From NCBI GenBank assembly GCA_002431845.1, contig DJEH01000154.1:26104-38672 (forward strand): 12,569 nt of DNA. Direction: 5' to 3'. The notes under the pieces were generated by a model. It was not told where the DNA came from and searched no databases. It saw nothing but the letters and a program-made list of their open reading frames with translations. This document shows positions 1 to 7,578 of this stretch, in pieces; within the stretch, counting starts at the first letter, position 1, and the number at the start of each line of letters is the position of its first letter. The position numbers were made by a program, and so were the translations under genes. The stretch is from Prevotellaceae bacterium UBA5903 (GTDB lineage: Bacteria; Bacteroidota; Bacteroidia; Bacteroidales; Bacteroidaceae).

Positions 1-20
1 CGAATCCATCTTTGCCCACG

Positions 21-67
21 CAATGGCGCAGCTTTCGCAATGAAAGTTGCGCCATTGAGTTTTTTAG
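21..67 (+). terminator. Intrinsic terminator of an upstream gene outside the window
   Basis: Positions 21-36 pair with 42-57 (CAATGGCGCAGCTTTC against GAAAGTTGCGCCATTG). This gives a 16-bp stem with one G-U pair and a 5-nt loop, followed by AGTTTTTTAG. The T run lies on the + side only, so it ends a rightward transcript that enters from the left edge. The receptor gene at 132 therefore probably needs its own promoter between 68 and 131. I find no good TAnnTTTG box there; the nearest thing is AAGCTTTG at about 89-96. Confidence 0.9.
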
Positions 68-131
68 ACGAATTTTATACAACAATCAAAGCTTTGGATT
101 TACCCCTTAGCATCACCCTAAACTTGAGAGA

Positions 132-2582
132 ATGCTAATAAATCATATACATTTAAATGTACGGCAACGTAGCTCTGCTTTAAACTTTACATTTCTTCAA
201 CTCTTCATTCTTTTCATTCTTTTCACAACCATAACCGTAGGAGCTAATGCACAGAGGCGTACGCGAATATTTGGTACAATCAAAGATAACAATGGAGCGC
301 CCATCGAACTTGCTACAATTAGGGCTATGGGGCAAACAGCCTTGACTGTTAGTAATCTTAAAGGCGAATATACCCTTTGGTGTAATTCTGCCGATAGTGT
401 GCGCATCGTTTATTCTATGATTGGCTACGAAACACGTAAACGATTGCTACTATCACCAGCAGACTCTGTACGTTTAGATATTATTCTACCTCCCTACGAC
501 CCTAATAGTACACTAGGAACAGCCATTGTTACAGGACAAGGAAGGCAAACTACTACAACTCAGCGCATAGCTAAAACTGATACAAAACTTTCTCCCTCAA
601 CAACAGGAAACGGTGTAGAAGAAATTATAGCCACACAAGCAGGCGTATCTACTCACAACGAACTTTCATCACAATATAATGTGCGTGGTGGTTCGTTTGA
701 TGAAAACTGCGTTTACATTAATGGTATTGAGGTATATAGGCCATTGCTTGTTCGTTCTGGCCAACAAGAAGGTTTATCTATTATCAATCCCGATATGGTA
801 GAAAGCATTGGTTTCTCTTCAGGGGGATTTGAAGCACGATATGGCGACAAAATGTCGTCTGTTCTTGATATCACATATAAACGTCCAGAAGCGTTTGAAG
901 CATCACTCCAAGCATCAATGCTTGGAGGTGGTGCATATATAGGTTGGGGAAATAAGAAGGTGAGTTTAATATCGTCTGTAAGATACAAAACAACAAGATA
1001 TTTGTTGGGATCAACTGATACAAATGGCGAGTACAAACCAAACTTTCTTGATTATCAAACTTTTCTGTCGTGGCATCCTAATGTACGTTGGACCTTTGAC
1101 ATTCTTGCCAACATCTCTGACAACCACTATAACTTCATGCCTCATGATCGTGAAACTAAATTTGGAACTATAAGTGATGCAAAGACATTTAAAGTCTATT
1201 TTGATGGAAAAGAAAAAGATTTCTTTAAGACATTATTTGGGGCTGCAACACTTACCAGACACTTTAATCCAAATACCTATCTTGCACTACAATTTTCAAC
1301 CTATGGAACGCAAGAACATGAAACATACGACATTCAAGGCCAGTATTGGCTTAACGAAGCTACACTGCAAGAAAATTTAGGCGTTGGCACTTACTTGGAA
1401 CATGCCCGCAACAGATTACGCGCCCGTGTAATAAACACGGGACTTCGCTTCCGAACTAAATTTACAGGACACACATTACAAGCTGGTTTTAATTGGACAC
1501 GAGAAACCATACACGAGAATTCTCGAGAGTGGGAAATGCGTGATTCAATGGGATATTCCCTGCCCTATGACGAAGATGCTTTGAGACTTATCTATAGCTT
1601 ACGCTCAAAAGCAGATATCAATAGTTCACGCTATACTTTCTTTGCACAAGATACTTGGCGAATAAAAAGTAAAGTTGGACTTTTTAATCTTACTTATGGT
1701 ATGCGTCTTAGCTACTGGGATTGGAACAAAGAAACATTGTTTTCACCAAGAATTTCTGTAGGATTTTTACCTACAAACTCGGATCATTGGACATTCCGCT
1801 TTGCTACAGGTTTTTACTATCAAGCACCTTTCTACAAGGAATTAAAAGACACAACTCTTACCAATGGTTTAGCCACTGTTCAACTTAACCACAACATTAA
1901 GTCGCAACGTTCCATCCATTTTGTACTTGGAACCGACTATACATTTAAAATGGCTGATAGACCTTTCAAATTTACTGCAGAGGCATATTATAAAGCACTA
2001 TCACGACTTATCCCCTACACAGTAGACAATGTTAGAGTAGTTTATTATGGACGAAACGAATCGAGCGGATATGCTACTGGCATCGATTTTAAACTTTATG
2101 GTGAATTTGTACCAGGAACAGACTCATGGCTCACTTTTTCACTAATGCGAACAAAGGAAAAAATTGATGGATTGTGGATACCACGCCCAACAGACCAACG
2201 CTATAACGTATCACTCTACTTTACAGACTACTTTCCAGGAACAACTCGATGGCGTTTTACACTAAAAGCAGCTTTTGCAGATGGACTTCCATTTGGTCCT
2301 CCACGAAGCGAGAAATCTAAACAAACCTTACGTGCACCAGCTTACAAACGTGTAGATATCGGCATGAGCTACCGCTTGCTCAATAACGAAGATCATCGCC
2401 ATGAACATGGCTTTGCACGTGCATTTAAAAATATATGGTTGGGCATAGACTGCTTCAATCTGCTAGGCATTGATAATGTAAACTCCTACTATTGGATAAC
2501 AGACATTACAAACACACAATACGCTGTACCTAACTACCTAACTGGACGACAGCTCAATGTTCGTCTCTCATTTGACTTCTAA
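132..2582 (+). CDS. TonB-dependent outer membrane receptor, non-SusC type
   Basis: This 816-residue protein is predicted to be an outer membrane beta-barrel that imports a ligand using TonB/ExbBD energy. A hydrophobic stretch at residues 19-37 ending in ANAQ (38-41) is a Sec signal with likely cleavage after Ala40. Residues of about 45-120 form a carboxypeptidase-regulatory-like beta-sandwich, with GTIKDNNGAPIELATI near its start. Residues of about 145-250 form the plug, with YNVRGGSFDENCVYINGIEV at 182-201 and FEARYGDKMSSVLDI at 233-247. The remainder is barrel and ends in a terminal Phe, as expected for BAM-assembled proteins. The ATG at 132 is the only ATG before residue 66 and keeps the signal peptide. 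No susD-like gene follows, so this is not a SusCD pair. The substrate cannot be read from the sequence; no siderophore or cobalamin context is present. engB starts 50 bp downstream. Confidence 0.9.
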   Translation: MLINHIHLNVRQRSSALNFTFLQLFILFILFTTITVGANAQRRTRIFGTIKDNNGAPIELATIRAMGQTALTVSNLKGEYTLWCNSADSVRIVYSMIGYETRKRLLLSPADSVRLDIILPPYDPNSTLGTAIVTGQGRQTTTTQRIAKTDTKLSPSTTGNGVEEIIATQAGVSTHNELSSQYNVRGGSFDENCVYINGIEVYRPLLVRSGQQEGLSIINPDMVESIGFSSGGFEARYGDKMSSVLDITYKRPEAFEASLQASMLGGGAYIGWGNKKVSLISSVRYKTTRYLLGSTDTNGEYKPNFLDYQTFLSWHPNVRWTFDILANISDNHYNFMPHDRETKFGTISDAKTFKVYFDGKEKDFFKTLFGAATLTRHFNPNTYLALQFSTYGTQEHETYDIQGQYWLNEATLQENLGVGTYLEHARNRLRARVINTGLRFRTKFTGHTLQAGFNWTRETIHENSREWEMRDSMGYSLPYDEDALRLIYSLRSKADINSSRYTFFAQDTWRIKSKVGLFNLTYGMRLSYWDWNKETLFSPRISVGFLPTNSDHWTFRFATGFYYQAPFYKELKDTTLTNGLATVQLNHNIKSQRSIHFVLGTDYTFKMADRPFKFTAEAYYKALSRLIPYTVDNVRVVYYGRNESSGYATGIDFKLYGEFVPGTDSWLTFSLMRTKEKIDGLWIPRPTDQRYNVSLYFTDYFPGTTRWRFTLKAAFADGLPFGPPRSEKSKQTLRAPAYKRVDIGMSYRLLNNEDHRHEHGFARAFKNIWLGIDCFNLLGIDNVNSYYWITDITNTQYAVPNYLTGRQLNVRLSFDF

Positions 2583-2632
2583 AAGGTCATCACATTCAAC
2601 TTTTATTACTTTAATATATTAACTTTTATATT

Positions 2633-3253
2633 ATGCAGATACAAAGTGCAGAATTCTTAATAAGCAATAGCAGAGCTGACATGTGCCCTAATAGCGACAA
2701 ACCAGAGTACGCCTTTATCGGTAGAAGCAATGTTGGAAAAAGTAGCCTTATCAATATGCTTACAGGACGCAAGGCTCTTGCTATGACCTCATCTACTCCA
2801 GGAAAAACAATGCTCATAAATCACTTTGTTATCAACAACGAGTGGTATTTGGTAGACCTTCCTGGATATGGCTACGCAAAACGCGGACGCAAAGAAGTCG
2901 AAAAGCTACAGAAACTCATTAGCTATTATGTTTTGCAACGCAAAGAGCTTACTTGCCTTTTTGTGCTGATTGACTCAAGACTTGAACCACAAAAAATAGA
3001 TTTAGACTTCATTCGATTTTTAGGCGAAAATGGTGTACCTTTTGGAATTGTATTTACCAAAGCAGATAAGCCTAAGCGAAACGAGCTAAAGCGCAATGTT
3101 GAAAAATTTCTAAACACTCTTCACGAAGAATGGGAAGAACTTCCTCCTCATTTTATAACGAGTAGCGATACAGGATTAGGAAGAGAAGAATTTCTTAACT
3201 ACATTGATAGCATAAATAAAGACATTTTATCCTCACACAGTCAAGCTTTTTAA
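2633..3253 (+). CDS. engB: Ribosome assembly GTPase EngB (YihA/YsxC)
   Basis: This is a single-domain TRAFAC GTPase of 206 residues, the usual length for the family. It acts in the cytoplasm in late assembly of the large ribosomal subunit and is normally essential. All G motifs are visible: G1 GRSNVGKSS at 30-38, the G2 region SSTPGKT at 53-59, G3 DLPGYG at 75-80, G4 TKAD at 142-145 and G5 TSS at 176-178. The YGYAKR segment after G3 is typical of EngB. The ATG at 2633 leaves a normal short N-terminus before G1. It lies 50 bp after the receptor gene and 66 bp before the kinase gene, with no strong terminator in either gap, so the three may be co-transcribed. The 3' gap holds only a 6-bp hairpin. 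Confidence 0.97.
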   Translation: MQIQSAEFLISNSRADMCPNSDKPEYAFIGRSNVGKSSLINMLTGRKALAMTSSTPGKTMLINHFVINNEWYLVDLPGYGYAKRGRKEVEKLQKLISYYVLQRKELTCLFVLIDSRLEPQKIDLDFIRFLGENGVPFGIVFTKADKPKRNELKRNVEKFLNTLHEEWEELPPHFITSSDTGLGREEFLNYIDSINKDILSSHSQAF

Positions 3254-3319
3254 GAAAGCACAAACATTGTGCATTCACATCTTTCAATAACACCATAGCC
3301 ACCAATATAGCGCACAAAA

Positions 3320-4501
3320 ATGTTATCAATATTTAAAGTTCCTCAATTCAGGGTTTTCTTAATTATAGTAGCATTAGGCATTGCAGCAGCATCTCTTATC
3401 TATTCGCATAGCTTGACACGCGATCTCTATGCTGAGGAGGTAGCTAAAATGGAGGTATGGGCACAAGCTATGCGCTCGCTTACAACTGCGGATGAAAAGA
3501 CTGACCTTAACCTTGTCTTAAAAGTAATTAATAGCAATCATACAATTCCTGTAGTTGTAACAGATGCACATGGGAATTTACTTACACAACGAAATCTCGA
3601 CACACAAAAGGATAATTCGGCCACATATATCCACCAAGAAGTAGAAAGAATAAAAGCTAAAGGCAAAATGATGCGTATTAATTTGTCGTCCGAGAACTAC
3701 CAAACGACAGACTATTTATGCATTTATTATGAAGAATCTGTTTTACTACAACGACTTACCATATACCCATACATACAATTGGGTATTGTTGCCATATTTT
3801 TCGTTGTAGCCATTGCTGCATTGTTAGCATCAAAACGTGCTGAACAAAATAGGCTCTGGGTGGGATTGTCTCGTGAAACGGCGCATCAATTAGGTACACC
3901 TATTTCATCGCTTATGGCATGGAGCGAAGTGCTTCATGAAACCTATCCTAACGACGATTTGCTACCCGAAATGAACAAAGACATTCGGCGTTTACAACTA
4001 ATTGCTGAACGATTTTCTAAGATAGGCTCTGCTCCAGAGTTGAAACAACACGACATACGTGGACTCGTAGAGAGAGTGGCTGAGTACTATGACAGACGGA
4101 CTTCAAAGAAAGTTAGTGTTAACATATCAATTCCCGATCTGCCCATAAATGCTATGGTAAATGCACCACTATTTGAATGGGTTATAGAAAACCTATGTAA
4201 GAATGCTATTGACGCAATGCAAGGAGTAGGGTCACTTACACTCAGTGTAAAGCCAAATGCTTTCTCACGTGGTAAGCACACATATGCACAAATTCAAGTT
4301 TCTGACACAGGGAAGGGCATCCCTCATAATAAATTTCAAACAATTTTTAAACCTGGATATACCACAAAAAAACGTGGTTGGGGGCTTGGACTATCTTTAG
4401 CAAAACGCATCGTACAATCCTATCACCATGGAAATATTTACGTTATGAGTAGCCAGTTAGGAATAGGAACAACTTTTGCTATTGATATTGAACAAATATG
4501 A
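3320..4501 (+). CDS. Membrane sensor histidine kinase with no adjacent response regulator
   Basis: This 393-residue kinase should autophosphorylate on His and pass the phosphate to a response regulator Asp. The first membrane segment is about residues 10-28, an extracytoplasmic sensor region of about 120 residues follows, and the second segment is about 150-170. No HAMP or PAS domain is obvious. The dimerisation helix carries SRETAHQLGTPISSL (184-198) with phosphoacceptor His189. The ATPase domain shows the N box ENLCKNAIDAM (290-300), G1 DTGKGIP (329-335), F box IFKPGYTTK (342-350) and G2 GWGLGLSLAKRIV (353-365), so it looks catalytically intact. The H box, with AHQLGTPIS in place of the classical SHELRTPL, is a variant I associate with Bacteroidetes kinases. 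No response regulator lies in the window, so the partner is elsewhere. The stop is about 50 bp from the end of the convergent lipoprotein gene. Confidence 0.93.
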   Translation: MLSIFKVPQFRVFLIIVALGIAAASLIYSHSLTRDLYAEEVAKMEVWAQAMRSLTTADEKTDLNLVLKVINSNHTIPVVVTDAHGNLLTQRNLDTQKDNSATYIHQEVERIKAKGKMMRINLSSENYQTTDYLCIYYEESVLLQRLTIYPYIQLGIVAIFFVVAIAALLASKRAEQNRLWVGLSRETAHQLGTPISSLMAWSEVLHETYPNDDLLPEMNKDIRRLQLIAERFSKIGSAPELKQHDIRGLVERVAEYYDRRTSKKVSVNISIPDLPINAMVNAPLFEWVIENLCKNAIDAMQGVGSLTLSVKPNAFSRGKHTYAQIQVSDTGKGIPHNKFQTIFKPGYTTKKRGWGLGLSLAKRIVQSYHHGNIYVMSSQLGIGTTFAIDIEQI

Positions 4502-4551
4502 CAATTGCACTAAAAGTAAAAAAGAATAGGGCTATATTTTTATAAAAATTC

Positions 4552-5007
4552 TTATTGCATACGCCATCTATTGCCATCATATACCATAGGAAGAAGAACC
4601 TCTTCAACACTCCCATCATTGTAAGAAACATTAAGAAACACATTTGCCATCAAGTTATTGTTATGCATTTCTGTGCGAAGAATATCTACTTTCTTCACAC
4701 CATTCTTCTCTTTCATCACAAGTTTTTGATGATGACGAAGCATCTTAACTACACGTTGCTGATAGTCGTTTGGCATTTTATCACACGACTTCATAGCCTT
4801 TACATAGTCTTGAAATTGGCCATTTACTTGCATTTTATAACACAGCATAGCCATTGAGTCGGCTCCCTCTGAGTTCTTGTATTTTGCCACATCCGATGCG
4901 CTTTTCTGACATGAATTTAAGAATACACAGATTGTAGCTAACAATAAGAGGAACTTTATAATAAAATGTCTATTTCTATTTTTTCTTGTTAAAGTACAAA
5001 CCATCAT
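4552..5007 (-). CDS. Small lipoprotein, DUF4878-like
   Basis: This 151-residue protein has a basic N-terminus, a hydrophobic run at residues 15-29 and LNSC at 30-33. Cys33 is thus the likely lipidated residue of a loose Bacteroidetes lipobox. The mature part is about 119 residues. It is rich in charged helix, followed by beta strands ending in EEVLLPMVYDGNRWRMQ, which resembles the C-terminal strands of small NTF2-fold/DUF4878 lipoproteins. That family assignment is from memory and tentative. The residues after Cys (QKSAS) lack an acidic cluster, so surface export is not indicated. The start could be Met1 or Met2. It lies downstream of der on the same strand, but two hairpins occupy the 127-bp gap, one only 18 nt before the start codon. 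It is convergent with the kinase gene. Function unknown. Confidence 0.8.
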   Translation of the reverse strand: MMVCTLTRKNRNRHFIIKFLLLLATICVFLNSCQKSASDVAKYKNSEGADSMAMLCYKMQVNGQFQDYVKAMKSCDKMPNDYQQRVVKMLRHHQKLVMKEKNGVKKVDILRTEMHNNNLMANVFLNVSYNDGSVEEVLLPMVYDGNRWRMQ

Positions 5008-5025
5008 TATAACTTTTTAAATACT

Positions 5026-5066
5026 AAAATCTTCTTGTCCTATTTATATACGGACAAGAAGATTTT
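5026..5066 (-). terminator. Perfect 15-bp hairpin between der and the lipoprotein gene
   Basis: AAAATCTTCTTGTCC (5026-5040) and GGACAAGAAGATTTT (5052-5066) are exact reverse complements around an 11-nt loop. The stem carries its own A tract on the 5' side and T tract on the 3' side on either strand, the pattern of a bidirectional intrinsic terminator. On the - strand it would end the era-der transcript. On the + strand, where GCTTTTTAT follows, it could stop readthrough from the kinase gene. It ends 18 nt before the lipoprotein start codon, so control of that gene's translation is an alternative. Confidence 0.75.
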
Positions 5067-5081
5067 GCTTTTTATAGGTAG

Positions 5082-5128
5082 TTCTAAAATACCATTATAG
5101 CAAATTATACTATAACCACATTTTAGAA
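5082..5128. repeat. Second, AT-rich inverted repeat just after der
   Basis: TTCTAAAAT (5082-5090) pairs exactly with ATTTTAGAA (5120-5128). Nested inside, TTATAG (5095-5100) pairs with CTATAA (5110-5115). A symmetrical 4x4 internal loop separates the two helices and the apical loop is 9 nt. It begins 6 bp after the der stop codon. It may act with the neighbouring 15-bp hairpin as a double terminator, protect the der 3' end, or be a palindromic protein site. High AT content makes some of this possible by chance. Confidence 0.5.
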
Positions 5129-5134
5129 TACACC

Positions 5135-6451
5135 TTACTTTTGACGAATAAAAATATTGATTGGAGACCCAGTAAAGTTCCAACGCTCACGTATTTTATT
5201 CTCTAAGAAACGTCGATAAGGCTCCTTTACATATTGAGGTAGATTAGCATAAAATACAAACGAAGGCACTTGTGTATTAGGTAATTGCGCGCAATATTTT
5301 ATCTTAATATATTTGCCCTTAATTGAAGGAGGTGGATAAGCCTCTATAAGAGGTAGCATCTCCTCGTTTAGTTTTGATGTTGATATTCTGCGTTTACGAG
5401 CTAAGTACACATCTTTGGCCGTTTCTATCACCTTGAAAATGCGTTGCTTAGTAAGAGCAGATGCAAATATAATAGGAAAATCAACAAAAGGAGCCATACG
5501 ATTTCGAATAGCATCTTCAAAATGTCGTATCGCTGCATTTGACTTATCTTCAACCAAATCCCATTTATTTACAACAACAACCACACTCTTAAGGTTCTTC
5601 TGTATAATCTGAACAATATTAAGGTCTTGGCTTTCTATTCCGCGAGTAGCATCTATCATCAGAATACATACATCAGAGTTTTCAATAGAGCGAATAGCCC
5701 GCATCACAGAATAAAATTCCAAATCTTCTGTCACTTTATTCTTACGACGTATACCCGCAGTATCAACAAGATAAAAGTCAAAACCAAACTTTGTATATCG
5801 CGTAAGAATGCTGTCACGAGTTGTACCAGCTATATTTGTAACAATATTGCGGTCTTCGCCAAGGAAAGCATTGATAATGCTACTTTTACCTGCATTAGGA
5901 CGACCTACTACACTGAAACGTGGTATGTTATCCTCTGCTGCATCATCATCATTTTCCTTACCTAATTTTTCTATAATTAAGTCAAGCAAATCTCCTGTAC
6001 CGCCACCTGTAATAGCAGAAATGCAAAAAGGATCGCCTAAGCCCAACTTGTAAAACTCTGCAGATCCATAACGTTCTTCGTTATTATCTGTTTTATTTGC
6101 ACACAATATTACCGGTACATTCGTGCGACGTAATATAGAAGCTACTTGCTCGTCGAGGTCAGTAATACCATTTTTTATATCTACTACAAACAATATTACA
6201 TCAGCCTCTTCAGTAGCTAACGAAACTTGCTTGCGTATTTCTCCTTCAAATATATCGTCCGACTTAACAACCCAACCACCTGTGTCAACAACAGAGAACT
6301 CACGGCGTCCCCACTCGCATTTGCCATACTGACGGTCGCGTGTAGTGCCTGCTTCATCGCTGACAATAGCTTGACGAGTTCCCGTCAAGCGATTGAATAA
6401 AGTGGACTTGCCGACATTGGGTCGGCCTACTATGGCTACTAATTTTGACAC
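5135..6451 (-). CDS. der: Double-domain ribosome assembly GTPase Der (EngA)
   Basis: This 438-residue protein has two tandem G domains and a KH-like C-terminal domain. It acts in 50S subunit maturation and is normally essential. G domain 1 shows GRPNVGKST (9-17), GTTRD (35-39), DTGG (56-59), NKTD (119-122) and SAITGGG (145-151). An acidic linker at about 165-175 leads to G domain 2 with GRPNAGKSS (183-191), GTTRD (209-213), DTAGI (230-234), NKWD (295-298) and SAL (331-333). The KH-like domain runs from about 350 to the end and includes the PPPSIKGK segment (373-380). Both nucleotide sites look intact. The ATG at 6451 sits directly before the first strand leading to G1, so the start is secure. 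It lies 48 bp downstream of era on the same strand, with no credible terminator between them, so co-transcription is likely. Confidence 0.98.
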   Translation of the reverse strand: MSKLVAIVGRPNVGKSTLFNRLTGTRQAIVSDEAGTTRDRQYGKCEWGRREFSVVDTGGWVVKSDDIFEGEIRKQVSLATEEADVILFVVDIKNGITDLDEQVASILRRTNVPVILCANKTDNNEERYGSAEFYKLGLGDPFCISAITGGGTGDLLDLIIEKLGKENDDDAAEDNIPRFSVVGRPNAGKSSIINAFLGEDRNIVTNIAGTTRDSILTRYTKFGFDFYLVDTAGIRRKNKVTEDLEFYSVMRAIRSIENSDVCILMIDATRGIESQDLNIVQIIQKNLKSVVVVVNKWDLVEDKSNAAIRHFEDAIRNRMAPFVDFPIIFASALTKQRIFKVIETAKDVYLARKRRISTSKLNEEMLPLIEAYPPPSIKGKYIKIKYCAQLPNTQVPSFVFYANLPQYVKEPYRRFLENKIRERWNFTGSPINIFIRQK

Positions 6452-6499
6452 GTTATTATTCTATAAAATGTTACAAGAGCGAATATAAATCGCCCTTTT

Positions 6500-7381
6500 T
6501 TAATCTAATTTATATCCGTAAGCTTCAAGACGTTTAGTATTGCTTCGCCAATCCTTATCAACCTTTACAAATATTTCAAGGAATATGTTCTTTCCGAAAA
6601 ACTTTTCAAGCGTCTTGCGAGCTTCAGACGAAATCTTTTTTAAAGCAACGCCTCTATGTCCTATGATAATGCCTTTTTGGCTATCACGTTCAACATAAAT
6701 CACAGCATTGATATGAATATGCTTCTCGTCTTCTTTAAAACGTTCTACTACGACCTCTACTGAGTAAGGAATTTCCTTGTCGTAGTAAAGCAAAATCTTC
6801 TCGCGAATGATTTCTGTAACAAAGAAACGAGCAGGTTTATCCGTCCATTGGTCTTTACCAAAATATGGAGGAGACTCTGGCAATAGTTCTTTGATACGTG
6901 AGAGCACATTATCAACATTAAACTTTACCTTAGCCGAAATCGGAAAAATTTCAGCTTTGGGCAAACTTTCATGCCACAGAGCAACCAATGTTTCAAGGTC
7001 ATTTTGATTAGAAATGTCTATTTTGTTGATAAGAACCAACACAGGAACATTCATCTTTTTTACCTTTTCAAGAAAGTCACTATTTTTATCTGGCTTTTCT
7101 ACAACATCGGTAACATAGAGCAACACATCAGCGTCTTGTAAAGCCGATTCTGAAAAGGCTAGCATTTCTTCTTGCAACTTGTAATTAGGTTTCAGCACGC
7201 CTGGCGTATCAGAAAAAACAATCTGCGCATCATCGCTATTAATAATGCCCATAATACGATGACGCGTAGTTTGAGCCTTAAAAGTTGCAATAGATATGCG
7301 TTCACCCATTAACAAGTTCATGAGTGTAGACTTTCCCACATTAGGATTGCCCACTATATTTACAAACCCTGCTTTGTGCAT
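6500..7381 (-). CDS. era: GTPase Era, 30S maturation and 16S rRNA 3'-end binding
   Basis: This 293-residue protein has the normal Era length and layout. The G domain contains GNPNVGKST (11-19), TTRHR (38-42), DTPG (58-61), NKID (119-122) and SAK (149-151). The KH domain holds GIIIGHRG (237-244) and the conserved DWR near the end (277-279). In the family the KH domain binds the 3' end of 16S rRNA and couples 30S maturation to growth control. The ATG at 7381 gives the usual short lead into G1. A 197-bp gap with a long terminator-like structure separates it from fabH upstream. Era and der may therefore have their own promoter between 7382 and 7454, although I could not pick out a convincing TAnnTTTG box there. 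Confidence 0.98.
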   Translation of the reverse strand: MHKAGFVNIVGNPNVGKSTLMNLLMGERISIATFKAQTTRHRIMGIINSDDAQIVFSDTPGVLKPNYKLQEEMLAFSESALQDADVLLYVTDVVEKPDKNSDFLEKVKKMNVPVLVLINKIDISNQNDLETLVALWHESLPKAEIFPISAKVKFNVDNVLSRIKELLPESPPYFGKDQWTDKPARFFVTEIIREKILLYYDKEIPYSVEVVVERFKEDEKHIHINAVIYVERDSQKGIIIGHRGVALKKISSEARKTLEKFFGKNIFLEIFVKVDKDWRSNTKRLEAYGYKLD

Positions 7382-7454
7382 TTATTTAAATAGATTATGG
7401 CATATCATGTTAAAGGTCTATTTTTAACCATTTTACAAGGATACACCTTATAAC

Positions 7455-7563
7455 AAAAAATGCAAACAAGCGAGAAAGACTTTCAAACATTCATATCGCT
7501 GCTTGTATTCACTTTTCTATTAGTTACTAACCAACGATGTTATAGCTTGCTCGCATGTTTGCA
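7455..7563 (-). terminator. Large structured terminator-like element after fabH
   Basis: Read on the - strand, TGCAAACATGCGAG (7563-7550) pairs with CTCGCTTGTTTGCA (7474-7461). That is 13 of 14 bp, with one T-T mismatch, and T6 follows (7460-7455). The 75-nt insert is folded as well. ATCGTTG (7538-7532) pairs with CAGCGAT (7501-7495) through a G-U pair that forms only in - strand RNA, and two small hairpins are present (TTAGT-A-ACTAA near 7530-7520 and GAAAG-T-CTTTC at 7483-7473). It starts about 15 nt after the fabH stop. It probably ends the fabH transcript. The insert is far longer than a normal terminator loop, so a stable 3'-derived small RNA is possible. Confidence 0.65.
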
Positions 7564-7578
7564 CTCTATATTCAGCAC

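Noticed and set aside
281..288. CAAAGATA, a - strand TATCTTTG box inside the receptor gene
   Set aside because: It lies in coding sequence and points toward the left edge with no - strand gene in view; chance match.
3258..3272. GCACAA-ACA-TTGTGC hairpin between engB and the kinase gene
   Set aside because: Six base pairs with no T run; too weak to call a terminator or attenuator.
4522..4553. AAGAAT/ATTCTT inverted repeat in the convergent gap after the kinase gene
   Set aside because: A 6-bp AT-only stem with a 20-nt loop is expected by chance here, although some terminator should serve these convergent genes.
4555..4857. 100-residue + strand open frame opposite the lipoprotein gene
   Set aside because: It is the antisense of a gene with a clear signal and lipobox; its composition is rich in His, Ile and Tyr without domain character.
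6471..6500. GCGA/TCGC hairpin with a T run between era and der
   Set aside because: The stem is only 4-5 bp and the T run lies on the + side, while both genes are on the - strand; not a credible terminator between them.
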